Below are positions 1 through 8,866 of a stretch of 64,000 bases of DNA, piece after piece. The DNA is taken from the NCBI GenBank assembly GCA_017303805.1, contig JAFLBQ010000004.1:1-64000 (forward strand). The letters run 5' to 3'. Source of the DNA: Cytophagales bacterium (GTDB taxonomy: Bacteria > Bacteroidota > Bacteroidia > Cytophagales > Cyclobacteriaceae). The notes beneath the pieces were generated by a model. That model was not told where the DNA came from. It searched no databases and was given only the letters and a program-made list of their open reading frames with translations. The position numbers were made by a program, and so were the translations under genes. The first letter of the stretch is position 1. The number at the start of each line of letters is the position of its first letter.

Positions 1-339
<339 letters not shown>

Positions 340-347
340 ATTCTCTT

Positions 348-382
348 TAGTCTTGAGTCTTTAGTAATCAGTCCTGAGACTT
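348..382. repeat. heptad repeat array in the 16S leader
   Basis: On the plus strand, 7-nt units run in register: TAGTCTT, GAGTCTT, TAGTAAT, CAGTCCT, GAGACTT. The first two units also occur in the array at 52506-52653, about 52 kb away, indicating one repeat family. The array lies within 10 nt of the mature 16S 5' end, so it would be in the precursor RNA. Confidence 0.75.
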
Positions 383-575
383 ATACCGCCTACTCTAAAC
401 CAGCCTCGTGGTTCAGACCCCTTTCAGTATCTCAAACCCTCAGCCTATGTCATTTAATCCTCGGTCCTCATTAATTTTTTGTCTCCTATCAGCATCCCTG
501 CCAATAGCTCTAAAGAATCAACTCGGCTGCACCCTCTATCGGATACAACCGGGTCCGCTATCAATCTCCATTCAT

Positions 576-584
576 TCAAAGAAC
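576..584 (-). promoter_or_regulatory. boxA-like antitermination site of the rRNA leader
   Basis: The minus strand reads GTTCTTTGA. Similar GTTCTTTGA boxes occur in Bacteroidota rRNA leaders and resemble the boxA of Nus-dependent antitermination. Assignment rests on this short motif and its position between promoter and 16S. Confidence 0.5.
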
Positions 585-700
585 GTTTTGAATTTTATGC
601 ATCTCTACTTACTAAAGATGCCTTAATTCAATTGCGGCTTGCGCCCGACTTATCATCAACCCATCCTTCCGGATAAGGCCCCGTTTTCATTTTGGGACTG

Positions 701-731
701 CAAATGTAGAGGGAAATGTTTCCCTGCGCAA
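701..731 (-). promoter_or_regulatory. rRNA operon promoter (-33 TTG / -7 TAnnTTTG)
   Basis: The minus strand carries TACATTTG at 708-701, an exact match to the Bacteroidota sigma-A -7 consensus TAnnTTTG. A TTG at 731-729 lies 20 nt further upstream, in the expected -33 position. It sits between the purA stop and the 16S leader and points towards 16S. It is one of only two promoters in the window where I see both elements. Confidence 0.8.
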
Positions 732-749
732 GGGGTGGCTAAAAATATT

Positions 750-2030
750 TCAGAATTTACTTTCGCTCCTTAAGATAGTCTGCGACCGATCCGGACCTAT
801 CGAAATAAGGGAAATTGGTACTCCCAAAGATTTTTCCAGAAAAGAAACATACGCTAAAAGATTTGTTGGCAAACCGGCTTCGCTGGTTCCTGAAAGTGTG
901 GTGTTCCAACCGGGGAGTTCGGTGTAAACCGGAATAATTTTCTGATTTACAAATTCGTATGGAAGTGTTTCGGTGATGGTGCCATCGGCCAGTTTGTAAT
1001 GTGTGCAGACTTTAATGATTGGAAAAATGTTCAATACATCGGCTTTCATCATTAACAACTGGGTAACCCCATTAATCATAATAGAGTATTTCAATGAGGG
1101 TAGGTCTATCCAACCACACCTTCGTGGCCGCCCGGTGGTTGATCCGAATTCGTTACCTTCTTTACGCATCTTTTCACCTTCTTCATCTAACAATTCGGTA
1201 GGAAATGGACCACTGCCAACCCGGGTGGAGTAGGCTTTAAAGATTCCATAGACCTGGCCAATCTTTGAGGGGGCAACGCCCAGCCCGGTGCATGCACCTG
1301 CGGTTACGGTGTTAGAGCTGGTTACAAAGGGGTAGCTTCCGAAGTCGATATCCAACAGAGAACCTTGGGCACCTTCTGCCAAAACAGAAGAGTTTCGACC
1401 CAGCTCTTCGTTGATAAAATATTCGCTGTCAATAAGATTGAAAGTCTTTAAAAAGGCAACAGCTTCAAAGAATTGCTTTTCTAACTCAGGCCAATTGAAC
1501 TCTATGGAATGATTCTTTAGAATATCGAAATGTATGTCAGTTAGTTTTTTGAACTTCGTCTCGAAATCGGGTGATAGTATATCGCCTACCCGTAAACCCT
1601 GCCGACCGATTTTATCCTGATAGGAAGGGCCAATACCTTTTAGCGTTGAACCAATTTTCTGATCGCCCTTGGCTTTTTCATAGGCCTGATCGAGCAGGCG
1701 ATGGGTGGGAACAATGAGTGTAGCTTTCTTCGAAATAAAAAGATTGGCTCTAACATCCATATTGAACCTGGCCAGTTTTTCTATTTCTGTTTTGAAAACG
1801 ATGGGATCCAGTACAACGCCATTGCCAATAATGTTGCGGGTTTTTTCTCTGAAGATGCCGGAAGGAATTTGATGCAACACATGTTTGATGCCATCGAACT
1901 CAAGGGTATGCCCTGCATTAGGGCCACCCTGAAACCGGGCCACTACATCGTACCGGGGTGCAAGCACATCTACTATTTTACCTTTGCCTTCATCGCCCCA
2001 TTGCAGGCCCAGCAGTACATCTACTTTCAT
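750..2030 (-). CDS. purA: adenylosuccinate synthetase
   Basis: Catalyses the GTP-dependent joining of IMP and aspartate to adenylosuccinate, the first committed step of AMP synthesis, in the cytosol. The 426-residue length is normal for PurA. The N-terminal GDEGKGK P-loop (residues 12-18), the GGPNAGHT segment and the C-terminal substrate region are all visible. It is the last gene of a minus-strand run relA/spoT, fur-like, STAS, purA, starting 21 nt after the STAS stop, so co-transcription is likely. The rRNA promoter begins just downstream of its stop. Confidence 0.97.
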   Translation of the reverse strand: MKVDVLLGLQWGDEGKGKIVDVLAPRYDVVARFQGGPNAGHTLEFDGIKHVLHQIPSGIFREKTRNIIGNGVVLDPIVFKTEIEKLARFNMDVRANLFISKKATLIVPTHRLLDQAYEKAKGDQKIGSTLKGIGPSYQDKIGRQGLRVGDILSPDFETKFKKLTDIHFDILKNHSIEFNWPELEKQFFEAVAFLKTFNLIDSEYFINEELGRNSSVLAEGAQGSLLDIDFGSYPFVTSSNTVTAGACTGLGVAPSKIGQVYGIFKAYSTRVGSGPFPTELLDEEGEKMRKEGNEFGSTTGRPRRCGWIDLPSLKYSIMINGVTQLLMMKADVLNIFPIIKVCTHYKLADGTITETLPYEFVNQKIIPVYTELPGWNTTLSGTSEAGLPTNLLAYVSFLEKSLGVPISLISIGPDRSQTILRSESKF

Positions 2031-2051
2031 TTCTGACTTTAAATTATGGCT

Positions 2052-2384
2052 TTACGCTTTATTAACTTCCGACTCCGATTTAATAATCTGAAAAATGGAA
2101 TTGAGTTTTGTGATAATCAACAACTTGGTAACACTCTCTGATGGATTCATGAGGTAAACCTCGCCTCCTTTGTTTCTGAATTTGGTAAGGATGGTAATTA
2201 AAATACCAATGCCACTGCTGTTTATGTAGCGCAGGCCCGAAATATCAATAATACAGGTGGCCACCTGATGGCTTACTGCCTCGTTTACTACTGTTATTAG
2301 TTGGGCATTGTTTTCTTCGCCTATCAAATCGCCCGAAATTCTTAATATCAGGTTGTTGCCTTTTATTTCTTGTCCAAAATTCAT
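2052..2384 (-). CDS. STAS-domain protein (anti-sigma factor antagonist type)
   Basis: A single STAS domain of 110 residues fills the protein. The motif INSSGIG at about residues 54-60 contains the serine (56 or 57) that is the phosphorylation site in SpoIIAA-type antagonists. Its ATG overlaps the fur-family stop by 4 nt (ATGA), so the two are probably translationally coupled. No anti-sigma kinase, PP2C phosphatase or sigma factor lies nearby, so the partner is unknown. The SulP transporter at 36723-38168 lacks its own STAS domain, but I see no evidence linking the two. Confidence 0.8.
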   Translation of the reverse strand: MNFGQEIKGNNLILRISGDLIGEENNAQLITVVNEAVSHQVATCIIDISGLRYINSSGIGILITILTKFRNKGGEVYLMNPSESVTKLLIITKLNSIFQIIKSESEVNKA

Positions 2385-2845
2385 GATACTTTATTTTCGC
2401 AGTTTGCCTTTTTACAAGAAGCGTACAAAATTAAGGAATGATGCATTACATTAAACTGAAGTAATTCCTCAACCGTATTTTGAATGGTTTGAATACGCGG
2501 ATCGCAGAACTCCACAACTTTATTACACTCGGTACAGATTAAGTGATCGTGTTGTTTATACCCGTATGACTTTTCGTACTGGGCAAGGTTTTTACCAAAC
2601 TGGTGCTTGCTAACCAAATCGCACTCTACCAACAAATCGAGGGTATTATACACCGTGGCCCTGCTTACTCTATAGCTTTTGTTCTTCATGTTGATGTAGA
2701 GCGATTCTACATCAAAATGCCCCGAAAGGGAATAGATTTCTTCCAAAATCGCATATCGTTCAGGGGTTTTACGCAATTCCTTGTTTTCAAGGTAAGCCGT
2801 AAAAATCTGTTTTACTTCTTCAAAAACTTTTGGATTTAGTGCCAT
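2381..2845 (-). CDS. Fur-family transcriptional regulator
   Basis: Metal-responsive DNA-binding repressor of the Fur/PerR/Zur superfamily, 154 residues from the chosen start. An N-terminal winged helix ([12 protein letters not shown]) is followed by the HDHLIC-x2-C metal segment and a C-terminal CKKANC pair, giving two CxxC-type structural zinc sites. A longer reading frame starts at 2878. I chose ATG 2845 because the extra 11 codons overlap an exact -7 promoter box. It overlaps the STAS gene by 4 nt. Whether it senses iron, zinc or peroxide cannot be told from sequence. Confidence 0.88.
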   Translation of the reverse strand: MALNPKVFEEVKQIFTAYLENKELRKTPERYAILEEIYSLSGHFDVESLYINMKNKSYRVSRATVYNTLDLLVECDLVSKHQFGKNLAQYEKSYGYKQHDHLICTECNKVVEFCDPRIQTIQNTVEELLQFNVMHHSLILYASCKKANCENKVS

Positions 2846-2859
2846 AGTTTTAAACAGAG

Positions 2860-2867
2860 CAAATATA
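2860..2867 (-). promoter_or_regulatory. -7 promoter element upstream of the fur-family gene
   Basis: The minus strand reads TATATTTG, an exact TAnnTTTG match, ending 15 nt before ATG 2845. No TTG is found at the -33 distance. It lies between relA/spoT and fur, so the downstream trio could be transcribed apart from relA/spoT. Confidence 0.55.
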
Positions 2868-2905
2868 GTATTTCGCACCGAGGTTAGGTGTGCAGCCCTA
2901 CAAAA

Positions 2906-5119
2906 TCAGGCGGCACGCGAATCAAACCGGGTAACCTTTACCACACCCTCTACTTTCTCTAATTTATCAATCAGCATTTCGAGGTGGCGGGTATCATTTA
3001 CGTACAGCATAATTTCTCCACTGAATATGCCTTGATCGGTCTTGAATGAAAGCGAGCTCATATTTACTTTCAGTTCTTCAGAAATAACCTTCGACACATC
3101 GTTAATAAGACCCACCCTATCGGTACCAATTACTTTGAGGCCGGTTAAAAACGCTACTTCATGTTGCGATGTCCATTTTGCTTTTATTACCCGGTTGCCG
3201 TGGTTTGCCAACAGTTCGGTTGCATTAGGGCAAGTGGTTCGGTGTATTTTAATGCCTTCGTTTACTGTTACAAACCCAAATACATCATCGCCAGGAATGG
3301 GGGTGCAGCACTTGGCCAGCTTGTACTCTACCACATCCATGTCTTCCCCAATCAGCAGGGTATCTTCCTGCCTGCCTTTTGCTTTTATCTCCTGTTCGAT
3401 GGCTTTTACATCCACCTGTTCGAGAGGGCGTGTTTTGAGAGGCGATGAGGGCTTAAAGTCTTTGAATCGCTTCAGGTCGTTTAAGGTTATGGTTCCCTTA
3501 CCCACGCGGTAATGCAAATCGAATTGTGAATTTACATTGAAGTAGGCGCGCATCTGTTCGAATACCTGGCTATTGGCATCAATCTTCAGTTGTTTGAGCT
3601 TTCGCGCAAGCAATTCCTTACCTTCTTCCACCAGGTTGCGCTTATCCTCTTTAAGTAATTCTTTTATTTTGGATTTTGCCTTGGGGCTAATTACAAACCG
3701 CAGCCAGTCTTCGTTTGCCTTTTGCTTGGAAGAGGTAAGGATTTCTATTTGATCGCCATTCTTCAGCGTATGATTAATAGGTACTAGCTTCTGATTTACC
3801 TTTGCACCAATGCATTTTGCGCCAATATCGGTATGAATGTCGAACGCAAAGTCGAGCGCGGTTGCTCCGTTGGGCAAGGTTTTTAATTCGCCTTTCGGGG
3901 TAAATACAAAGACCTCCTCATTAAAAAGATTGCCTCTGAAATCATCTACAAACTCCAGCGCTGACAGATCTTGTTTTTCCAACAATTCGCGCACGCGTAC
4001 TAACCATTTTTCCAGGTTCGACTCGTGGGTGGCGTTTGTGTCTTTATATTTCCAATGGGCGGCATACCCTTTCTCCGCAATTTCATCCATGCGCCTGGTT
4101 CTTATTTGCACTTCTACCCACTGACCATTTTTTGCCATTACGGTCGTGTGAAGCGATTCGTACCCATTGCCTTTGGGCGTACTGATCCAATCGCGCAGCC
4201 GATCGGGGTTGGGGGTGTAATAATCTGTAACGATGGAATATACCTGCCAGCAGTAGGACTTTTCCTGCTCCAGAGGGGTTTCTAAAATAAGGCGCACTGC
4301 AAACAAGTCGTACACTTCTTCGAAGGGTATATTTTGTTTGCGCATTTTATTGTAGATCGAAAAAATAGATTTGGGGCGACTCTTAATTTCGTATTCGATG
4401 TTGAGTTTATCCAATTCTTCTTTTACCGGCTGCACAAATTGTTTAATGAATTTATTTCTGGAGGCCCGTGTGTCATCAATTTTATCGGCAATCTCGCGGT
4501 ACACCGCATAGTCTGTAAAGCGCAGGTATAAATCTTCAAGCTCGGTTTTAATTGCATTGAGGCCAAGCCGGTGCGCTAACGGAGCATAGAGGTAAATCGT
4601 TTCGGACGATACACGCAATTGTTTATTGCGCGGCATGCTATCGAGCGTGCGCATGTTGTGCAGGCGATCGGCCAGCTTAATAAGAATTACCCGCACATCT
4701 TCCGATAAGGTGAAGAGCATTTTACGGAAGTTCTCGGCCTGAGCCGAAGTTCCGTATTCAAAAACTCCTCTGATTTTGGTAAGCCCATCAATAATGCGGG
4801 CTATTTTATTACCAAAAATACGTTCCAGGTCTTTGAGTTGGATGTCGGTATCTTCCACCACATCGTGCAGCAAGGCCGCAATGATAGAAGTAGTCCCCAA
4901 CCCTATTTCTTCCACACAGATTTCTGCCACTGACAGTGGATGAAAAATGTAGGGTTCGCCCGATTTTCTTCGCATGTCCTTATGAGCCTCCATGGCTATG
5001 GTAAAGGCCCGCTTAATAAGCCGGGCATCGCCTTCGTTTAAGATTGGTTTGGCTTTTCGCAGCAATCTTCGGTAGCGCGCTATTATCTCCTTTTTTTCAA
5101 CTTCTGCATCAATTACCAC
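2906..5119 (-). CDS. bifunctional (p)ppGpp synthetase/hydrolase, RelA/SpoT family
   Basis: Makes and degrades the stringent-response alarmone (p)ppGpp. The 737 residues show the full long-RSH order: HD hydrolase (HDVVEDTD near residue 85), synthetase (RLKSI-like core, then KGNGYESLHTTV), TGS (GELKTLPNGATALDFA), a conserved Cys region (AKCCTPIPGD) and a C-terminal ACT domain. The intact HD motif suggests hydrolase activity is kept. The start is GTG at 5119, followed by the usual VIDxExEKKEI opening of Bacteroidota homologues. It heads the minus-strand cluster ending with purA. Confidence 0.95.
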   Translation of the reverse strand: MVIDAEVEKKEIIARYRRLLRKAKPILNEGDARLIKRAFTIAMEAHKDMRRKSGEPYIFHPLSVAEICVEEIGLGTTSIIAALLHDVVEDTDIQLKDLERIFGNKIARIIDGLTKIRGVFEYGTSAQAENFRKMLFTLSEDVRVILIKLADRLHNMRTLDSMPRNKQLRVSSETIYLYAPLAHRLGLNAIKTELEDLYLRFTDYAVYREIADKIDDTRASRNKFIKQFVQPVKEELDKLNIEYEIKSRPKSIFSIYNKMRKQNIPFEEVYDLFAVRLILETPLEQEKSYCWQVYSIVTDYYTPNPDRLRDWISTPKGNGYESLHTTVMAKNGQWVEVQIRTRRMDEIAEKGYAAHWKYKDTNATHESNLEKWLVRVRELLEKQDLSALEFVDDFRGNLFNEEVFVFTPKGELKTLPNGATALDFAFDIHTDIGAKCIGAKVNQKLVPINHTLKNGDQIEILTSSKQKANEDWLRFVISPKAKSKIKELLKEDKRNLVEEGKELLARKLKQLKIDANSQVFEQMRAYFNVNSQFDLHYRVGKGTITLNDLKRFKDFKPSSPLKTRPLEQVDVKAIEQEIKAKGRQEDTLLIGEDMDVVEYKLAKCCTPIPGDDVFGFVTVNEGIKIHRTTCPNATELLANHGNRVIKAKWTSQHEVAFLTGLKVIGTDRVGLINDVSKVISEELKVNMSSLSFKTDQGIFSGEIMLYVNDTRHLEMLIDKLEKVEGVVKVTRFDSRAA

Positions 5120-5180
5120 AACCCTGAGTTATTAAAAATTTGATTTTTTATCCAGAACTTTAATCATAACGAAATATCCC

Positions 5181-5188
5181 TAAATTTG
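5181..5188 (+). promoter_or_regulatory. -7 promoter element upstream of tRNA-Leu
   Basis: TAAATTTG is an exact TAnnTTTG match on the plus strand, 90 nt before the tRNA. No TTG is present at the -33 position. The same gap holds two identical 13-nt copies of TTGATTTTTTATC, at 5140-5152 and 5210-5222, of unknown meaning. Confidence 0.5.
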
Positions 5189-5277
5189 CACTCCCTTTGG
5201 TAAAAAAGCTTGATTTTTTATCAAAAAGCGGAACCAGCTCCTAAGCTTTCGAGAAGGTGGCGGGCAGGTTTATACAA

Positions 5278-5359
5278 GCGCATGTGGCGTAATTGGCAGC
5301 CGCGCCAGACTTAGGATCTGGTGCCGCAAGGCGTGGGGGTTCGAGTCCCTCCATGCGCA
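5278..5359 (+). tRNA. tRNA-Leu (anticodon UAG)
   Basis: Acceptor arms GCGCATG and CATGCGC pair perfectly, with discriminator A at 5359. The anticodon stem CCAGA/TCTGG encloses loop CTTAGGA, giving anticodon UAG (reads CUA and related Leu codons). A long variable arm and 82-nt length fit a class II tRNA such as Leu. The CCA end is not encoded. It is followed directly by a hairpin terminator. Confidence 0.96.
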
Positions 5360-5372
5360 CAACATTAAATGC

Positions 5373-5422
5373 AGGCAGTTGGCAGTAAGCAGCGTTAAGC
5401 TGTAATCTACCAACTGCCTTTT
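5373..5422 (+). terminator. hairpin terminator with heptad-repeat arm after tRNA-Leu
   Basis: AGGCAGTTGG (5373-5382) pairs perfectly with CCAACTGCCT (5410-5419), followed by a short T tract. The left side is built of 7-nt units CAGTTGG, CAGTAAG and CAGCGTT (5376-5396), so it belongs to the heptad-repeat hairpins seen elsewhere in the window. It separates the tRNA from tig. Confidence 0.75.
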
Positions 5423-5454
5423 AAGTAAGTATTAATTCTCTTAATCCTATTACC

Positions 5455-6804
5455 TTGAACATTACACTTGACAAGCAGAGCACCACGGACGGAGTAATCA
5501 AAATTGCGGTAAGCGAAAACGACTACCAGCCAAAGGTTGAAGAAAAGGTTAAAGACTATGCGCGCAAAGCCAACATTAAAGGCTTTCGGCAGGGCAAAGT
5601 ACCCACCGGTGTAATTAAAAAAATGTTTGGCAAGTCCATTCTGGTAGAAGAAGTGAACCATTTGGTATCACACTCGGTATCGGATTACATCCGCGATCAG
5701 AAGTTGCGCATCTTGGGCGACCCGATGCCTAACCAGGAAAAAGCTTTTGGTATTGATTGGGATTCGCAAAAAGATTTTGAGTTTGAATTTCAGATTGGGA
5801 TGGTCGAAGATTTTTCGGTGGACCTATCATCGAAAGTAAAAGTAAAATCGCACCCCATAACGGTAGATAAAGCCGTGATTGATGAAACCCTGGAGGACGT
5901 AAAGCAACGTTTTGGCAAAGTAACTTATCCGGAAACTGTTGAGGCCGGTTGCAATTTATACGGAGAAATCTCTAAAGTTGGTGAAGTTGAAAATAGAGGT
6001 TCCTATATAATTCTGGATAAGGTTGCCAAGAAAGAGCAGAAGAAATTTATTGGTCTGAAAAAAGATGACACGGTAACGTTTGAGATTGAAAAGACATTTG
6101 ACGATGTAAAGTCAAAAGCTCAAGCCCTTAACCTTGCGGAAGAAGAAGCGGAGAAAGTAACCGGAACTTATTCTTTGAAAATAACTACCATTAGCCGGGT
6201 GGAGCCTGCAGCCATTGATCAGGAATTGTTCGACAAGGTATTTGGACCCAACACCGTAAAGACTGAGGAAGAATTTATTGAGAAAATAAAATTTACGATT
6301 AGCGAAAATTACAACCGCGAAACCGAACATCTGCTTGATCACGAGATTCAGCACTACTACGTAGATCATACCAAAATTTCCATGCCCGAAGGCTTTCTCA
6401 AAAACTGGATTAAAAGCTCAAGTAATGGCGAAGTTACTGACGAAGTGCTCGAAAAAGAATTTAACTCGTACCGCGATTCGTTGAAGTGGGACTTGATCAA
6501 AAATAAAATTGCCGAAGACAAAGAAATAAAAGTTGAAGGCGATGAAGTACGTGAAAAAGCCAAGCAGTTCATTATGGATCAGTTTGGGGGCCCGGCCATC
6601 GCATCGCAATTAGGTGATAAACTGAACGACATTGCCAATAATTATTTATCAGGCCAGGATGGCAAAGGCGAAAACTTTATGAAGATTTACAATCAGCTTC
6701 GCACCGAAAAGATTCTGAAAGTGATAAAGGAGAATATTTCGGTGAGTGAAAAACCAGTAAGCCTGGAGGAATTTAAAAAACTTGCCGAGGCGCACCGCCA
6801 CTAA
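5455..6804 (+). CDS. tig: trigger factor (ribosome-associated chaperone)
   Basis: Binds near the ribosomal exit tunnel and helps nascent chains fold. The 449-residue protein has the ribosome-binding N-terminal domain with GFRQGKVP (the GFRxGxxP signature, about residues 43-50), a diverged middle PPIase-like region and the helical C-terminal chaperone domain. The start codon is TTG at 5455. It is supported because the reading MNITLDK matches the usual opening of Bacteroidota trigger factors and no ATG or GTG fits better. A clear terminator follows, and clpP comes next, a common tig-clpP-clpX neighbourhood. Confidence 0.95.
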   Translation: MNITLDKQSTTDGVIKIAVSENDYQPKVEEKVKDYARKANIKGFRQGKVPTGVIKKMFGKSILVEEVNHLVSHSVSDYIRDQKLRILGDPMPNQEKAFGIDWDSQKDFEFEFQIGMVEDFSVDLSSKVKVKSHPITVDKAVIDETLEDVKQRFGKVTYPETVEAGCNLYGEISKVGEVENRGSYIILDKVAKKEQKKFIGLKKDDTVTFEIEKTFDDVKSKAQALNLAEEEAEKVTGTYSLKITTISRVEPAAIDQELFDKVFGPNTVKTEEEFIEKIKFTISENYNRETEHLLDHEIQHYYVDHTKISMPEGFLKNWIKSSSNGEVTDEVLEKEFNSYRDSLKWDLIKNKIAEDKEIKVEGDEVREKAKQFIMDQFGGPAIASQLGDKLNDIANNYLSGQDGKGENFMKIYNQLRTEKILKVIKENISVSEKPVSLEEFKKLAEAHRH

Positions 6805-6835
6805 GAACTAAAAGCCGAACTGTGCGGTTTAACTG

Positions 6836-6864
6836 AAGCCCTGTTATTGAAATAGGGCTTTTTT
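6836..6864 (+). terminator. rho-independent terminator of tig
   Basis: AAGCCCT (6836-6842) and AGGGCTT (6854-6860) form a 7-bp stem over an 11-nt loop, followed by TTTT. It lies 32 nt after the tig stop, so clpP likely has its own promoter in 6866-6956. I could not identify that promoter with confidence. Confidence 0.85.
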
Positions 6865-6956
6865 ATTTGGTTTTTCTTAGTAACATTGGTCTTGAGAAAA
6901 TAAAAATAACCTGAAAGCGACTTTCTAATTAAAATTGTAAACACCTAATTTTCAAT

Positions 6957-7649
6957 ATGTCACACCAAAACGAATTCAGAAAATTTGCGGTTCACCACCT
7001 GGGCATGAGTGGCAACGCGCTGGACAGCTACACCAAACACTTAAACGAAAATCCGTACACCGTTACCGGCATGACGCCCAACATTGTGGAGGAACGCCAG
7101 ATGCGGGCCACTGTTATCGATGTGTTCTCGCGGCTGATGGCCGACCGGATTATATTTTTTGGCACTGCCGTGGATGATTATGTAGCCAATGTAATTACGG
7201 CCCAACTTCTTTTTCTGGAGTCATCCGATCCCAAAAAAGATATCATCATGTATATCAACAGCCCCGGTGGATCAGTTTATGCCGGGTTAGGAATTTACGA
7301 TACCATGCAATATGTGAATCCTGATGTAGCCACCATCTGTACGGGCATGGCTGCATCGATGGGCGCAGTATTATTAGCGGCCGGAACATCCAAAAAGCGA
7401 TCGGCCCTGCCCCATTCCCGAATTATGATTCACCAGCCTTCGGCCGGTATGCAAGGCACTTCAAGAGATATGGAAATCTCGATGAAGCAAACCATTGAAC
7501 TACGACAAGACTTGTACAACATATTGGCTAAACACAGTGGCCAGACGTACGAAAAAATTGATAAAGATTCCGACCGGGATTACTGGATGCGGGCTTCTGA
7601 GGCCAAAGCATACGGCTTGATTGACGAAGTATTAGAGCGCAAAAAATAA
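6957..7649 (+). CDS. clpP: ATP-dependent Clp protease proteolytic subunit
   Basis: Serine peptidase subunit forming the double heptameric chamber that degrades substrates fed by ClpX or ClpA-type unfoldases. The catalytic serine is in GMAASMGA (Ser134) and the histidine in RIMIHQP (His159). The NSPGGSV oxyanion segment is also present. At 230 residues it carries an N-terminal extension of roughly 30 residues before the mature-like core, as in many Bacteroidota ClpPs. clpX lies on the same strand 1.2 kb downstream, separated by an opposite-strand gene. Confidence 0.97.
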   Translation: MSHQNEFRKFAVHHLGMSGNALDSYTKHLNENPYTVTGMTPNIVEERQMRATVIDVFSRLMADRIIFFGTAVDDYVANVITAQLLFLESSDPKKDIIMYINSPGGSVYAGLGIYDTMQYVNPDVATICTGMAASMGAVLLAAGTSKKRSALPHSRIMIHQPSAGMQGTSRDMEISMKQTIELRQDLYNILAKHSGQTYEKIDKDSDRDYWMRASEAKAYGLIDEVLERKK

Positions 7650-7658
7650 TTTTTAGTT

Positions 7659-8813
7659 TTAGAGAACAGCCCGCTGGAGCCACTTGCGAAAAGCTGGTGA
7701 CCAGTGGGCTAGTTCTACCACTTTATTAAAAAATCCAAACCTGGGAACCAGGTACCTTTGCATTAAATAGGATTTACGATGCGCGGCCCAGAATTTTTTA
7801 TAAACCTGCCGGTCATACCTTTTCATAAACACTTCTGAAAAGTTTTGGTGCTTAAAACAATCTACCGCCATCCAACCCGCATACCTTCCGGAAGCCATTG
7901 CCTGACCTATACCTTCACCCGTAAGAGGATCAATTAAATTACCGGCATCCCCACACAGCATCCAGCCGGGCCCCGAGATCGGAATTTTACGAGAGCCCAG
8001 CGGAAGACCAAAGCCCTTTACGTCACCTACCTGATGCGCATTTGCAAAGCGTTTGGCAATAGTAATATGATTGGTTACTACGTGGTGCAATAAGTCGCGC
8101 AGATTTACCTGTTTATCCGAAATGAATTTTGATAAAGCCCCAAGACCTACGTTAAAACTTCCATCCGACTCTGGAAAAATCCAGAAGTAGCCCAGCGGCA
8201 ATTCCTTAATAAAGTGCAATTCAAAACTTTCGGGATTAACTCCTTCCACACCCGTAAAGTAAGCCCGTACCGCTGCGGAATGATGCTGCGGATGTAGCCG
8301 GCCGTCTGAAAGCTGTTTTTTTACTACCGAGTTGGCGCCATCGCAGCCAATAATCAGCCTTGCCGTAAGCCTGCCTTGCGAAGTTTGCAACTCCCAAAAA
8401 TTTTGATCTGGCTTATATACGATGGAGTTAACCCGTCTTCCCGGCAACGGTATAACATGCGTTTGGCCAATAGCCAATTCATACAAGAAATTATCGAGGT
8501 CGATACGTTTTACAACATTTCCACTTTCGTGGAATTTAAAATCCAAGGAGCGACCATTTGGGGCAACCACACGGCACGTATGTACCGATTGCTTTTTAGG
8601 GAGCGCCTGAAATGCTGCACTAAACGCAGGCGAAATGGTGGCTAAAACCTTGGGCACATAGGCTGCTACCGCATCGCCACAGGTTTTATCGCGCGGAAAG
8701 GTGGCCAGGTCGATTAGCGCAACCCGCAACCCCGAATTATGCATGGCCAGTGCGGCCGTGCTACCGGCCGGGCCAGCCCCAATCACAGCTACTTCAAAAT
8801 CAGGCGCAATCAC
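7659..8813 (-). CDS. FAD-dependent oxidoreductase, geranylgeranyl-reductase-like family
   Basis: Flavoprotein of 384 residues. The N-terminal Rossmann motif [11 protein letters not shown] (residues 12-22), the RDKTCGD segment and the second FAD motif [21 protein letters not shown] near residue 285 are hallmarks of the geranylgeranyl reductase/UbiH-like family. Members reduce isoprenoid chains or hydroxylate aromatic substrates, and the substrate here is unknown. It sits on the opposite strand between clpP and clpX, ending 9 nt from the clpP stop and starting 10 nt from the clpX -7 box, so it looks inserted into a normally contiguous pair. Confidence 0.85.
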   Translation of the reverse strand: MIAPDFEVAVIGAGPAGSTAALAMHNSGLRVALIDLATFPRDKTCGDAVAAYVPKVLATISPAFSAAFQALPKKQSVHTCRVVAPNGRSLDFKFHESGNVVKRIDLDNFLYELAIGQTHVIPLPGRRVNSIVYKPDQNFWELQTSQGRLTARLIIGCDGANSVVKKQLSDGRLHPQHHSAAVRAYFTGVEGVNPESFELHFIKELPLGYFWIFPESDGSFNVGLGALSKFISDKQVNLRDLLHHVVTNHITIAKRFANAHQVGDVKGFGLPLGSRKIPISGPGWMLCGDAGNLIDPLTGEGIGQAMASGRYAGWMAVDCFKHQNFSEVFMKRYDRQVYKKFWAAHRKSYLMQRYLVPRFGFFNKVVELAHWSPAFRKWLQRAVL

Positions 8814-8823
8814 TTTTTATAGC

Positions 8824-8831
8824 TATCTTTG
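8824..8831 (+). promoter_or_regulatory. -7 promoter element of clpX
   Basis: TATCTTTG is an exact TAnnTTTG match, 35 nt before the clpX ATG at 8867. It shows that clpX has its own promoter and supports the short start, since the longer reading frame from 8750 would span the promoter. No -33 TTG is seen. Confidence 0.65.
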
Positions 8832-8866
8832 AAGGTTGTTTCCAAGTTAATAAACTAACTGATTTT

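Larger units (their letters stand above)
340..694 (-). other. rRNA operon leader (transcribed spacer upstream of 16S)
   Basis: About 355 nt separate the predicted transcription start (near 694) from the mature 16S 5' end, with no credible gene. The leader holds a heptad repeat array next to 16S and a boxA-like site (listed separately). The 10-mer TCTTTAGTAA at 358-367 has a perfect inverted copy at 609-618, so the leader could fold back over about 260 nt. Short ORFs here have no recognisable product. Confidence 0.75.
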
